A program made the translations under genes and the position numbers. A stretch of DNA of 64,000 nucleotides from Pseudarthrobacter sp. SSS035. Lineage in GTDB: Bacteria; Actinomycetota; Actinomycetes; Actinomycetales; Micrococcaceae. The number at the start of each line of letters is the position of its first letter. The first letter of the stretch is position 1. Positions 18,010 to 26,825 of this stretch are shown here, piece after piece. The stretch lies in NCBI RefSeq assembly GCF_023273875.1, contig NZ_CP096882.1:1240001-1304000 (forward strand). Direction: 5' to 3'. Under the pieces are notes generated by a model that made no database searches, was not told where the DNA came from, and worked only from the letters and a program-made list of their open reading frames with translations.

Positions 18010-19133
18010 GCCACGCAGCATCGACCCGCCGCGGTCCGGTGGGAGTCGCCGTCATCGGCGCCGGCAACATTTCCAAGGAATACCTGGACAACCTCACAGG
18101 CTTCCCGGACCTGAAAGTCCTCGTAGTCGCCGACCTCTTTGAAGAGGCCGCCGAGGCCCGGGCCAAGGAATACGGCATCGCGGAGTGGGGCGGCGTGGAC
18201 GCGGCACTGAACCATCCCGACGTCGAAATCATCGTGAACCTGACCATCCCCGCGGCGCACGTTGAGGTGGCCACCGCCGCCGTCAATGCCGGCAAGCATG
18301 TCTGGACCGAGAAGCCCTTCTCCCTGGACCGCGCCTCCGGGCTCGGCCTGCTCAAAACCGCCGACGCCGCCGGCATCCGCCTCGGCTGCGCCCCCGACAC
18401 CTTCCTCGGCGCCGGCCTGCAGACCGCACGCCGGCTGATCGAACGCGGCGACATCGGCACCCCGCTGACGGCAATGACCACGTTCCAGACCCCCGGCCCG
18501 GAATCCTGGCACCCCAACCCGGCGTTCCTGTTCCAGGCCGGGGCCGGGCCGCTCTTCGACATGGGCCCGTATTACCTCACCCTGTTGGTCCAGACGTTCG
18601 GCTCCGTCCGCAAGGTCGCCGCCGTCGGATCCAGGTCCAGGGACCTCCGCGTCATCGGCTCCGGGCCCAAGGCCGGCGAGGAGTTCACCGTGGAGGTGCC
18701 CACGCATGTGAGCGCCATGGCCCAGTTCGAAAGCGGAGCATCCTCGCACAGCGTCTTCTCCTTTGAGTCCCCGCGCGTTCACATGGGATTCGTTGAAATC
18801 ACCGGCACCGAGGCCACGCTGTCCCTGCCGGACCCCAATAATTTCGACGGCGACATCCGGCTCTGGCGCGCCGGGGACGAGGACTGGACCACGGTCCCGG
18901 CAACCGGCCCCGCCAGCGGCCGCGGCCGCGGCATGGGCGTCCTGGACATGGCCAGGTCCATCCGTGCAGGCGTCCCCCACCGCGCCACCGGCAACCTGGC
19001 CTACCACGTCCTGGACACCATGGTCTCGATTACCGAGTCCATGGAAACCGGCACGTTTGTTGACGTTGAAAGCTCCGCTCCCGCGTCCCCTGCCCTCCCC
19101 GAGGACTGGGCCCCGGAAACCGCAACGCTCTAG
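18006..19133 (+). CDS. Gfo/Idh/MocA-family NAD(P)-dependent oxidoreductase (first of two)
   Basis: The 375-residue protein has an N-terminal Rossmann fold (VGVAVIGAGNISKEYLDNLT) and the catalytic EKP motif in VWTEKPFSLD. The C-terminal alpha/beta domain includes GPLFDMGPYYLTLLVQTFG, matching dehydrogenases that act on sugar rings. The ATGA overlap with the preceding isomerase implies translational coupling. Family enzymes oxidise or reduce a ring hydroxyl of glucosides, inositols or other sugars. The pairing with an epimerase suggests a keto-sugar intermediate. It is not a close copy of the second oxidoreductase, so the two probably catalyse different steps. Confidence 0.88.
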   Translation: MSHAASTRRGPVGVAVIGAGNISKEYLDNLTGFPDLKVLVVADLFEEAAEARAKEYGIAEWGGVDAALNHPDVEIIVNLTIPAAHVEVATAAVNAGKHVWTEKPFSLDRASGLGLLKTADAAGIRLGCAPDTFLGAGLQTARRLIERGDIGTPLTAMTTFQTPGPESWHPNPAFLFQAGAGPLFDMGPYYLTLLVQTFGSVRKVAAVGSRSRDLRVIGSGPKAGEEFTVEVPTHVSAMAQFESGASSHSVFSFESPRVHMGFVEITGTEATLSLPDPNNFDGDIRLWRAGDEDWTTVPATGPASGRGRGMGVLDMARSIRAGVPHRATGNLAYHVLDTMVSITESMETGTFVDVESSAPASPALPEDWAPETATL

Positions 19134-19138
19134 GAACG

Positions 19139-20308
19139 ATGATGACCTCACCTGCGAAGCGCCCGCTCGGCGTCGCGATGATCGGCTACGCGTTTATGGG
19201 CAAAGCCCACTCCAACGCCTGGCGCAACGTGGCCAGCTTCTTCGACGTCCCGGCCTTCGACCAGAAAGTCCTCGTGGGCCGGGACGCCGCCGGAGTGGAG
19301 GAAGCCGCCGCCAAGTACGGCTGGGCCGAGACCGCGACGGACTGGCGGGCCGTCCTGGACCGCGATGACATCGACATCGTGGACATCTGCGCGCCGGGCT
19401 GGATGCACGCCGAGATCGCCATCGCGGCGCTCGAGGCAGGCAAGCATGTCCTGGTGGAAAAGCCCCTCGCCAACACCCTTGCCGAAGCCGAGACCATGGC
19501 AGCGGCCGCCCGGGCAGCCCGGGTCCAGGGCGTGCAGTCGATGATCGGCTTCAACTACCGGCGGGTGCCCGCGTTGGCCCTGGCGAAGGAGCTCATCGCC
19601 GAGGGCCGGGTGGGCACTGTCCGGCAGGTCCGGGCCGCCTATTTGCAGGACTGGCTGGCGGACGAAACGGCGCCCATGAGCTGGCGGCTGAACAAGGAAA
19701 CCGCCGGTTCCGGGGCACTCGGGGATATCGCCTCCCACGCCATCGACCAGGTCCTGTTCCTGCTCGGGGACCGGGTCACCGAGGTTTCCGGCCGCCTGCA
19801 CACCTTCGTGGATCGCCGCCCCGGCGTGGACGGCTTGGAGGACGTAACGGTCGACGACGCCGCCTGGGCCACGCTGTCCCTCGCCTCCGGCGCGATCGCC
19901 TCAGTGGAGGTCTCCCGGGTGGCCACCGGCCAGAAGAACTCCCTGAAGCTGGAGGTCTATGGCGACAAGGGCGCCATCAGCTTCGATCTGGAAAACCTCA
20001 ACGAACTCCGGTTCCTGGACGCCACCGTGCCCGTCCGCGAGCAGGGCTTCCGGCGGATCCTGGTGAACGAACCCGAGCACCCGTACCTCGGAGCGTGGTG
20101 GCCGCAAGGCCACATCATCGGCTGGGAGCACACGTTCACCCACGAAATCTGCGACTTCCTGCTTGCCATCCAAGACGGAACACCGCCGTCGCCGTCGTTC
20201 GAGGACGGCCTTGAGGTGCAGCGGATCCTGAACGCCATCGAAGAGTCCGCCGCAGCGAAAAGCTCCACTATCCCGCTGGCCCGCACCACCGCTTCCGAAG
20301 GAGCCTGA
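19139..20308 (+). CDS. Gfo/Idh/MocA-family NAD(P)-dependent oxidoreductase (second)
   Basis: The 389-residue protein opens with LGVAMIGYAFMGKAHSNAWR, where the nucleotide loop is GYAFMG instead of GxGxxG, a variant common in this subfamily. It carries EKPLANTLAEAE and a conserved ASHAIDQVLFLLGD region in the C-terminal domain. It starts six bases after the previous stop, at ATG 19139 or ATG 19142, and is followed after one base by the second isomerase. Together the four genes look like one sugar-derivative pathway under ROK control. The substrate is unknown. Confidence 0.88.
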   Translation: MMTSPAKRPLGVAMIGYAFMGKAHSNAWRNVASFFDVPAFDQKVLVGRDAAGVEEAAAKYGWAETATDWRAVLDRDDIDIVDICAPGWMHAEIAIAALEAGKHVLVEKPLANTLAEAETMAAAARAARVQGVQSMIGFNYRRVPALALAKELIAEGRVGTVRQVRAAYLQDWLADETAPMSWRLNKETAGSGALGDIASHAIDQVLFLLGDRVTEVSGRLHTFVDRRPGVDGLEDVTVDDAAWATLSLASGAIASVEVSRVATGQKNSLKLEVYGDKGAISFDLENLNELRFLDATVPVREQGFRRILVNEPEHPYLGAWWPQGHIIGWEHTFTHEICDFLLAIQDGTPPSPSFEDGLEVQRILNAIEESAAAKSSTIPLARTTASEGA

Positions 20309-20309
20309 C

Positions 20310-21311
20310 ATGCCCCGCCCCTATACCCTGTTCACCGGCCAGTGGGCCGACCTCCCGTTCGAGGAAGTCGCACGCCTGGCCTCCGGCTGGGGTTACGACG
20401 GCCTGGAAATCGCCGTCTCCGGCGACCATCTGGACGCCTGGCGCTGGGACGAACCCGGGTACGTCGAGTCCAAACTCGCCGTGCTGGAGAAGTACAACCT
20501 GAAGGTCTGGGCCATCTCCAACCACCTGAAGGGCCAGGCCGTGTGCGATGACCCCATCGACTTCCGCCACGAAGCGATCGTGGGCGCGAAGGTCTGGGGC
20601 GACGGGGATCCCGAGGGCGTCCGCCAACGCGCCGCCGAGGAAATGAAGCACACCGCCCGCCTGGCCAAGGCACTCGGCGTGGACACCGTCGTCGGCTTCA
20701 CCGGCTCTTCCATCTGGCAGTACGTGGCCATGTTCCCGCCCGTCCCCGCCGCCGTGATCGAGGCCGGCTACCAGGACTTCGCGGACCGCTGGAACCCCAT
20801 CCTGGACGTCTTCGACGAATGCGGTGTCCGGTTCGCCCACGAGGTCCACCCCTCCGAGATCGCCTACGACTACTGGACCACCGTCCGCACCCTCGAAGCG
20901 ATCGGCCACCGGAAGGCGTTCGGCCTGAACTGGGACCCGTCCCACTTCATGTGGCAGGGCATCGACCCCGTCTCGTTCATCTGGGACTTCAAGGACCGGA
21001 TCTATCACGTGGACTGCAAGGACACGAAGCTCCGCCCCACCGGCCGGAATACTGTCATGGGCTCCCACCTGCCCTGGGGCGACCCCCGGCGTGGGTGGGA
21101 CTTCGTCTCCGCCGGCCGCGGCGACGTCCCCTGGGAATCCTCTTTCCGCGCCCTCACCGCGATCGGCTACACCGGGCCCATCTCGGTCGAATGGGAAGAC
21201 GCCGGCATGGACCGGCTCCACGGCGCGCCCGAAGCCCTGGCAGCGCTGAAGAAGTTCGACTTCCCCGCCTCCCAGACCAGCTTCGACGCCGCCTTCAGCA
21301 CGAAGCCCTAG
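20310..21311 (+). CDS. Sugar phosphate isomerase/epimerase (TIM barrel), long form
   Basis: The 333-residue barrel protein opens with YTLFTGQWADLPFEEVARLA. Metal ligands are placed in RFAHEVHPSE, FGLNWDPSHF and IYHVDCKDTK, with a final Glu in ISVEWEDAG. It is longer than the first isomerase and only distantly similar, so this is not a tandem duplication. It begins one base after the second oxidoreductase and ends the operon. Its insert around NTVMGSHLPWGDPRRGWDF is typical of the subgroup found with Gfo/Idh dehydrogenases in actinobacterial sugar clusters. Confidence 0.87.
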   Translation: MPRPYTLFTGQWADLPFEEVARLASGWGYDGLEIAVSGDHLDAWRWDEPGYVESKLAVLEKYNLKVWAISNHLKGQAVCDDPIDFRHEAIVGAKVWGDGDPEGVRQRAAEEMKHTARLAKALGVDTVVGFTGSSIWQYVAMFPPVPAAVIEAGYQDFADRWNPILDVFDECGVRFAHEVHPSEIAYDYWTTVRTLEAIGHRKAFGLNWDPSHFMWQGIDPVSFIWDFKDRIYHVDCKDTKLRPTGRNTVMGSHLPWGDPRRGWDFVSAGRGDVPWESSFRALTAIGYTGPISVEWEDAGMDRLHGAPEALAALKKFDFPASQTSFDAAFSTKP

Positions 21312-21333
21312 GAAGCGCACGTAGAATCCCTGC

Positions 21334-21860
21334 ATGACCCACACGACTCGAAAGGCAACAACGGACGACGCCGGCCCGCTCGCCGACCTGGCGGCCGTCA
21401 CCTTCCCGCGTGCCCGCCGTCGTCGTCACCGGAGGACATTGCCGCGCACGTGGCCAACACGCTCAGCGAACGGCACTTCCGGGAGTACCTGGCGGATCCC
21501 GATGTCACCATCCTGGTCATTGACGCGGACGGGGCGCTCCGCGGCTACAGCCTGCTGGTGAACCGGCCCGCAGAGGATCCGGATGTCGCGGCGGCGCTGA
21601 AAGTCCTGCCCTCCATGGAGCTCAGCAAATGCTACGTCCACCCCGAACACCACGGCCTGGGCGCGGCCGGCGAACTGATGCACGCCAGCCTCCAGGCGGC
21701 GGCAGAAGCGGGCGCGGCCGGAGTATGGCTGGGGGTCAACAGCCAGAACGCCCGGGCCATCCGGTTCTACGAAAAGTCCGGCTTCCACAAAGTGGGCAGC
21801 AAGTCCTTCCGGCTGGGAACCACCGTGGAGCACGACTTCGTCCTCGAACGCGCCGTCTGA
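21334..21860 (+). pseudogene. GNAT-family N-acetyltransferase with a frameshift near its N terminus
   Basis: An ATG at 21334 begins MTHTTRKATTDDAGPLADLA, a typical GNAT start, but the frame becomes Arg-rich nonsense after AAVTFP. The next frame takes over as CPPSSSPEDIAAHV and continues to a normal GNAT ending: acetyl-CoA loop HHGLGAAGELMHASL, then NARAIRFYEKSGFHKVG. The break is at about 21408-21414. Relatives usually read FPLACPP here, which would need four bases (CTCG) now missing. An N-terminally truncated protein from GTG 21450 is possible but would lose the first strand and helix. Substrate unknown. Confidence 0.75.
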
Positions 21861-21879
21861 CACACCCAACGCGACACAC

Positions 21880-23020
21880 CCACCGCCCACACCCAGCGCG
21901 AAGGGATCCTTCTATGGTTGTCAAGCGTGGCCGGGGTCTGGGTTTGCGGCGTTGAGTATTCGGTAGATCCGTCGGGCGAGATAGCGTTTCAGGCACCGGC
22001 GGATCTCCTTTTTTGTTCGTCCTTCGGCTTGGCGTTTCTGGACGTAGTCGATGGTGGCGGGCTCGAAGGTCATCCGGCTCAGGGCGATGATGTGCAGGGC
22101 TTTGTTCAGGGTTCTGTCGCCGCCGCGGTTGAGTCTGTGCCGGACGGTGTTCCCTGACGAGGCGTGGATAGGGCTGGCTCCGGCCAGGGACGCGAAGGCG
22201 GCCTCGGAATGGACGCGTCCCCGGTGGGACCAGACGCTCAGGCAGATGGCGGCCGTGACGGGACCGATCCCGGTCTCCTTGAGGAGGGGTGCGGCTTCGC
22301 TGATTTCGACCAGTCCGGTGATTTGGTCGTTGTTGGTTTTGATGTCCGCGTCGAGTTCGGTGATGTGTTTGGCCAGCCGGACTGCTTCGGCGCGGGCAAC
22401 GGACTGAGCCAGCGGTTCTTCCCGGGCCCGCCAGCGGGAGGCTTCGGTGATCTGGGTTCCGGTCAAGGGTTTGCGCGCATCCAGGCCAAGGTCGTTGACC
22501 CGGAGCAGGGCGGTCAACGCGTTCACGCCCCGGGTACGGTCGGTGGTCATGGATTCCCGTGCGGTGACCAGGATCCGCAGGGCAGCTCGGACTCCTTCGT
22601 TCAGCCGTGGCTGGCGCAGTTGCTGCTCATCCAGGGGCAGGACGGCTGCGGCGATCCGGTGCGCGTCGAGCGGATCTGATTTGCCGACCCCGTGATGGGC
22701 TCGGGCATCCATGCGTGCGGCTTCGGCGACCGTGTAGCCGGCGGCGCCGACGGAACCGGCCAGCAGAGCGCCGTAGGAAGCAGCACCCTCGATCACCCAC
22801 AAGGTCGCCAGATCAGCGCCGGTGCGGCGCGCGACCCAGGCGATTGCGCGGGTAATGCCGGCCCCGGTGGTGGGGAAGTCCCGGGTGGCGGTCAGCTCAC
22901 CGGTGTTGCCGGTGATGATGGCGTAGACATGGTTCTTGGCGTGCGTATCGACGCCGACGACAAAAGGGCGGGAATGAGCAACGATAGTCATAGCGGTTCT
23001 GGCACCTTCCTCTATTCGCG
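21880..23020 (-). mobile_element. IS110-family insertion sequence (ends not resolved)
   Basis: The element is recognised by its transposase. IS110 elements usually lack long terminal repeats and target duplications, so I cannot place the ends. The coordinates are approximate, set by the stop of the preceding GNAT gene and the spacer upstream of the transposase start. Confidence 0.5.
21921..22991 (-). CDS. IS110-family transposase (DEDD type)
   Basis: The 356-residue protein has the IS110 layout. An N-terminal RuvC-like DEDD domain starts FVVGVDTHAKNHVYAIIT and has Glu in WVIEGAASYG and Asp in KSDPLDAHRIA. The C-terminal Transposase_20 domain, with the catalytic Ser region, reads LAGASPIHASSGNTVRHRLNRGG. 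The frame is complete from ATG to TGA, so the element may be active. The start is preceded by GAGGAAGG at some distance. Confidence 0.93.
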   Translation of the reverse strand: MTIVAHSRPFVVGVDTHAKNHVYAIITGNTGELTATRDFPTTGAGITRAIAWVARRTGADLATLWVIEGAASYGALLAGSVGAAGYTVAEAARMDARAHHGVGKSDPLDAHRIAAAVLPLDEQQLRQPRLNEGVRAALRILVTARESMTTDRTRGVNALTALLRVNDLGLDARKPLTGTQITEASRWRAREEPLAQSVARAEAVRLAKHITELDADIKTNNDQITGLVEISEAAPLLKETGIGPVTAAICLSVWSHRGRVHSEAAFASLAGASPIHASSGNTVRHRLNRGGDRTLNKALHIIALSRMTFEPATIDYVQKRQAEGRTKKEIRRCLKRYLARRIYRILNAANPDPGHA

Positions 23021-23405
23021 GATATGGTCAGGGCCGCGCACGGCCGGTACCAGTCCGGGTAGAGGTCACTTCGGAACAACACTGTGACGAGCCACGCCCC
23101 CAAAGAGGCGGACAACCTTCTGATCAAGTTACCGAGGTGGGCCGGGTGGTACCGGCCGCCACCCCCGCGGATGGACAGATCCATTCAAAGACACCCCTTG
23201 CAGGGCCAAACACTTGATGAGTCACATCCACGGGGCTGAACGGCCAATACCCACTCTGCCAGCCAGTCCCAGACCAGCCACTAAAATCCTCACAGACACT
23301 TGAGGCCCAGCGGCTGAGGGCCTCAAGTGTCCCTTCGCGCTCAATGGTGACCAATCTGACACCCCGCCGCGGAATGGCCCCGGGGCAGGCGGGGTTGTGG
23401 CAAGC
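22992..23405. other. 414-bp spacer between IS110 transposase and the FrnE-type gene
   Basis: No convincing coding sequence is visible. The first part is probably the upstream end of the IS110 element. The GC-rich dyad around 23145-23165 (accggccgccaccccc) has no clear role. A perfect 14-bp hairpin lies at 23295-23331. Confidence 0.5.
23295..23331. terminator. Perfect 14-bp hairpin, terminator-like
   Basis: The arms GACACTTGAGGCCC (23295-23308) and GGGCCTCAAGTGTC (23318-23331) enclose a nine-base loop. No T-tract follows. It is most likely the original 3' hairpin of the gene cluster interrupted by the IS element. Confidence 0.55.
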
Positions 23406-24113
23406 ATGAAGATTGAGATCTGGTCAGACGTCGCGTGTCCGTGGTGCTACATCGGCAAGCGCCGCTTCGAGGCGGCCCTGGCCGAGTTCCCGCACCGCGA
23501 TGCTGTGGAGGTGAAGTGGCGCAGCTACCAGCTGGACCCCACCCTTCCCGAGCACTATGACGGCACCGAGCTGGATTACCTGAGCACGCGCAAGGGCATG
23601 GCCCCGGCGCAGGTCTCGCAGATGTTTGACCACGTTACCGAGCAGGCCAAGGGCGAGGGCCTGGACTACCGGTTCGACCAGGTGGTGGTGGCCAACAGCT
23701 TCACCGCCCACCGCCTGATCCATCTCGCGGCCCAGCACGGACAGCAGGATGCCGCGAAGGAGCGCCTGCTGAGCGACCATTTCGAGCACGGCAAGGACAT
23801 TGGCAGCGCCGAGTACCTCACCGCCCTGGGCTACGACTTGGGCCTCAACACTGAAGAAGTCGCCGAGCTCTTCACCACGGACAAATACGCCGACGACGTC
23901 CGCTTCGATTTCGAGGAAGCCCGCGCCCTGGGAATCACGGGCGTCCCGTTCTTTGTGATTGACCGGAAGTTCGGGCTCTCGGGTGCCCAGCCTGCCGAAA
24001 CGTTCACGGCGGCGCTCAACCAGGCCTGGCAGGAGACCAACCCCCTGGTTCTGGTCAGCGCCGCGGACGGCAACGACGGCGAGGCTTGCGGCCCCGACGG
24101 CTGCGCTGTCTGA
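23406..24113 (+). CDS. DsbA-family (FrnE-type) thiol-disulfide oxidoreductase
   Basis: The protein of about 235 residues begins KIEIWSDVACPWCYIGKRRF, with the CPWC redox active site of the FrnE/2-hydroxychromene isomerase-like branch of DsbA proteins. The cis-Pro loop is ITGVPFFVIDRKFGLSGAQP near the C terminus. No signal peptide is present, so it is cytoplasmic. An extra C-terminal Cys pair (EACGPDGCAV) is common in actinobacterial members. ATG 23406 is preferred over GTG 23397 on homology. Known relatives act in oxidative stress or polyketide modification; the role here is not determined. Confidence 0.88.
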   Translation: MKIEIWSDVACPWCYIGKRRFEAALAEFPHRDAVEVKWRSYQLDPTLPEHYDGTELDYLSTRKGMAPAQVSQMFDHVTEQAKGEGLDYRFDQVVVANSFTAHRLIHLAAQHGQQDAAKERLLSDHFEHGKDIGSAEYLTALGYDLGLNTEEVAELFTTDKYADDVRFDFEEARALGITGVPFFVIDRKFGLSGAQPAETFTAALNQAWQETNPLVLVSAADGNDGEACGPDGCAV

Positions 24114-24143
24114 TTCAGAGGCGCGTCAGTCCGGCGCACGCTT

Positions 24144-24170
24144 TTTACTGACACATCGCGGTAAAGTGTC
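24144..24170. promoter_or_regulatory. Interleaved dyads just upstream of the tetR gene
   Basis: TTTAC (24144-24148) pairs with GTAAA (24161-24165), and GACAC (24150-24154) pairs with GTGTC (24166-24170). This compact symmetric patch ends three bases before the ATG at 24174. It could be an autoregulatory TetR operator, but the arms are only five bases. Confidence 0.35.
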
Positions 24171-24173
24171 TGC

Positions 24174-24815
24174 ATGCCCAGGATTTCGGCGGCCAACAAC
24201 GCTGCGCAACGCGCCGAGACGCAACGCCGGGTCCTGACAGCGTTTGGGGAGCTCCTGTTCACCCACGGCCTGCCCGGGCTGACCATGACCGACGTCGCCC
24301 GGCATGCGGGGGTGGGGCGGACCGCGGTGTACAACTACTACGCCGACATCGAAGAACTGCTGATCTCCTACGCCCTGGATGAGACCGAGCGCTTCCTCGC
24401 CGAACTCCGGGACTCACTGAGCGCGCTCGATAACCCCGTCGAACGGCTGGCCCTGTACGTGCGCACCCAGGTGGAGGACCTCAGCCGCCGCCATCTCCCG
24501 CCCGGACCGGCGATGGCGGCGGTGCTGTCGCCGTCGTCCTTTGCGAAACTGGCCGACCACGTGGGTGAACTCAGCGTCCTGCTGCAGGGCATCCTCGGGG
24601 ACGGCATGGCGCAGGGGTACCTGCCGCAAGCGGACATTCGCCAGCAGGCGCAGCTCATCCACGGCACGCTCTCCTCCAGCGCAGCGCGCGGCAGCAACGA
24701 GCCCGCCGAACTTGAGGCCCGGATCGCCCGGACCGTGCGGTTCATCCAGCTGGGCGCCGGAGCACGGTTCGACGACGACGGCGCACCCCTGCGCGTCAGC
24801 CTCCCCTTGCCGTAA
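24174..24815 (+). CDS. TetR family transcriptional regulator
   Basis: The 213-residue protein has the TetR helix-turn-helix at about residues 18-62 (LTMTDVARHAGVGRTAVYNYYAD). The ligand-binding domain is variable. It follows the FrnE-type gene in the same direction after about 60 bp, and the two may form a functional pair. It converges with the LytR_C gene, and an IS30 element has landed in the short gap between the two stop codons without damaging either frame. Confidence 0.9.
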   Translation: MPRISAANNAAQRAETQRRVLTAFGELLFTHGLPGLTMTDVARHAGVGRTAVYNYYADIEELLISYALDETERFLAELRDSLSALDNPVERLALYVRTQVEDLSRRHLPPGPAMAAVLSPSSFAKLADHVGELSVLLQGILGDGMAQGYLPQADIRQQAQLIHGTLSSSAARGSNEPAELEARIARTVRFIQLGAGARFDDDGAPLRVSLPLP

Positions 24816-24824
24816 CCCCCTGCG

Positions 24825-26155
24825 TTGCTCTATCACCTGGAGTCGTCATCCCGCTGGCAGAGTCATACGGTCGTAGCAACGCTCTGATTGATGGAGCGTT
24901 TTCATGGCCAGATCATTTCCTCCGAATACCCGCACCGAGTTCGTTGACATGGTGTGTGGCGGGATGTCGATTGTCGCTGCCGCGCGGCGTGTCGGAGTCA
25001 CGCATGGGGCTGGGAGGAACTGGTGGGCCCAGTCTGGCCACATGATGACTGTGAACATGGGCGCTGTTGGGGGTCTTTCGGATCCGGCACCGACGGCGGA
25101 CGGTCCGGGTGGCCGGGCGTTGAACTTGGCTGATCGGGGGATGATCCAGATGGGTCGGCGGAAGGGACTCAGCTATGCCGACATTGGTGAGGCGATTGGT
25201 CGGGACAAGTCGGTGGTCTGGCGGGAGGTGAACCGGAACGCCAGCGCGGACGGGGTGTATTACGCCTCGGTCGCCCATACGAGGGCGCATCAGGCCAGGC
25301 GCCGGCCCAAGGCGTTGAAGCTGGTCGAGGACGAGGATCTGTGCCGGCTGATCGGCGTGTGGATGGATGACGGGTGGAGTCCGAAACTGATCTCGGCGAT
25401 GTTGGCGTTTTACTTCGCCGGTGATCACACTATGCAGGTGAGCCACGAGACGATCTACCAGGCGCTGTATGTTCAATCCCGCGGAAGTCTGCGGGCAGAT
25501 CTGGCCGAGAAGCTCAGCCTGAAGCGGAAGCAGCGCGTTCCCCACGCCGCGGACCGGCACAAGAACAGCCCTTACAAGGAGGCGTTCAAGATCAGTGCGC
25601 GCCCGGCCGAGGTCCAGGACCGGGCAGTGCCGGGGCATTGGGAAGGTGACCTCATCATCGGCTGCGACGGGACCGCGATCGGAACACTCGTGGAACGCTC
25701 GACCAGGTTCACGATCCTCCTCCACCTCGCCGGGGACCACACCGCTGAGACTGTCGCCGCCGCGATGATCCGGGAGATGGGCCAGCTCCCGGATCACCTG
25801 CGACGGTCGATCACCTGGGACCGCGGCACGGAACTGGCCGAATACGCCCAAATCCAGACCGCACTCGAGACCACGCTCTACTTCTGCGACCCGCACTCAC
25901 CCTGGCAGCGCGGGACCAACGAGAACACCAACCGGCTCCTGCGGTTCTGGTTCGAGAAAGGCTCTGACCTCTCCGTTCACACCCCGGAGGACCTCCGCCG
26001 GGTCGCCGCGAAACTCAACCGCCGGCCCCGGCCCACCCTTAACCTCGAGACCCCAGCCAACCGGCTGAACCAGCTGCTACACGCGGCATAAACCCCCGCG
26101 TTGCTCCGACTACTTGACTTTGCCGCTGGTTTAACGACCGGAAGTGATAGAGCAA
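24825..26155 (+). mobile_element. IS30-family insertion sequence with about 41-bp imperfect terminal inverted repeats
   Basis: Left end 24825-24865 and right end 26115-26155 are inverted copies sharing TTGCTCTATCAC at the tips and (A/C)(C/G)AG-type matches through to AGTCA/AAGTCA. The element of 1331 bp encloses one full transposase. No target-site duplication is obvious. The flanks rejoin as two convergent stop codons about 13 bp apart. Confidence 0.8.
24904..26091 (+). CDS. IS30-family transposase
   Basis: The 395-residue protein has an N-terminal Arg/Lys-rich helix-turn-helix pair (IVAAARRVGVTHGAGRNWW, then GLSYADIGEAIGRDKSVVWR). The DDE integrase core has Asp in HWEGDLIIG, Asp in ITWDRGTEL and Glu in WQRGTNENTNRLLRFWF. 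It ends RPRPTLNLETPANRLNQLL, the IS30 C-terminal signature. The reading frame is intact, so it is potentially active. Confidence 0.95.
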   Translation: MARSFPPNTRTEFVDMVCGGMSIVAAARRVGVTHGAGRNWWAQSGHMMTVNMGAVGGLSDPAPTADGPGGRALNLADRGMIQMGRRKGLSYADIGEAIGRDKSVVWREVNRNASADGVYYASVAHTRAHQARRRPKALKLVEDEDLCRLIGVWMDDGWSPKLISAMLAFYFAGDHTMQVSHETIYQALYVQSRGSLRADLAEKLSLKRKQRVPHAADRHKNSPYKEAFKISARPAEVQDRAVPGHWEGDLIIGCDGTAIGTLVERSTRFTILLHLAGDHTAETVAAAMIREMGQLPDHLRRSITWDRGTELAEYAQIQTALETTLYFCDPHSPWQRGTNENTNRLLRFWFEKGSDLSVHTPEDLRRVAAKLNRRPRPTLNLETPANRLNQLLHAA

Positions 26156-26159
26156 GGGG

Positions 26160-26825
26160 TCAGGGGGCGGCCGTCGGAATAACCGGCCACTTGGCATCGT
26201 CAGCGATCCGCCGGCTTTCACGTGGGCAGCTGAGCGTCCCTGGCGTCTGGTCCACACGGTCCGCGGCGGCCAGCTCTTTGTAATCGCTGGAAAGAATCAC
26301 ATCAACGCTGGCGTCCGTCCGGCTGTCCTGGAAGTAGTCGGAGCCCGGCAGGTTCCGCTGCACGCTGAAGGCCGCAGACTGCCCGGCCGCCCCGGAAACC
26401 ACCGCGGCCACGCCGCGGTAGCCGGCCTCCGTGTTGGCCACGGCACCCACCACAAACTTCCGGACCAGCAACTCATCCGCCACGGAGCGGGCCAGACCGG
26501 GGCGGGACGTGGAGTTGTAGACGTTGAGGTTGATTTTGTCGTTGGGGGTGTAGTCAAAGGTGGCCCCGGGACAGGTGGTCCGGGGCTCGTCGCTGCCCGC
26601 CGTCGTCGGAAGCTTCAGCTGTCCGCTCATGATGGCCAGCGCAACGATGATGGCGCCGGCAATGAGGCCCAGCAGCAATACCAGGACCACTCCATGCACC
26701 ACGCGGCGGCGCACCCGCACCGGGTTGTCGGGGTCGCCGGCAGCCTCAAACGTGGCCCGCAGTTCGGGGCCGGTGACAATGTGGTGGCCGTGCAGGACGT
26801 GGGCGTCCTTGGGTTTCCTAGCCAT
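26160..26825 (-). CDS. Membrane-anchored LytR C-terminal domain (LytR_C) protein
   Basis: The 221-residue protein has a basic cytoplasmic start and one transmembrane helix (about 44-66, HGVVLVLLLGLIAGAIIVAL). The extracytoplasmic LytR_C domain (about 95-205) contains KINLNVYNSTSRPGLARSVA. It lacks the catalytic LCP domain, so it cannot itself attach wall polymers. Such proteins are common and poorly understood in actinobacteria. The start overlaps the stop of the upstream ParB-like small protein by eight bases, so the two are coupled. Its stop is five bases from the IS30 end. Confidence 0.82.
   Translation of the reverse strand: MARKPKDAHVLHGHHIVTGPELRATFEAAGDPDNPVRVRRRVVHGVVLVLLLGLIAGAIIVALAIMSGQLKLPTTAGSDEPRTTCPGATFDYTPNDKINLNVYNSTSRPGLARSVADELLVRKFVVGAVANTEAGYRGVAAVVSGAAGQSAAFSVQRNLPGSDYFQDSRTDASVDVILSSDYKELAAADRVDQTPGTLSCPRESRRIADDAKWPVIPTAAP

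Noticed and set aside
21921..24815. IS110 and IS30 as ends of one composite transposon carrying FrnE and TetR genes
   Set aside because: The two elements belong to unrelated families with different ends and cannot mobilise the segment together.
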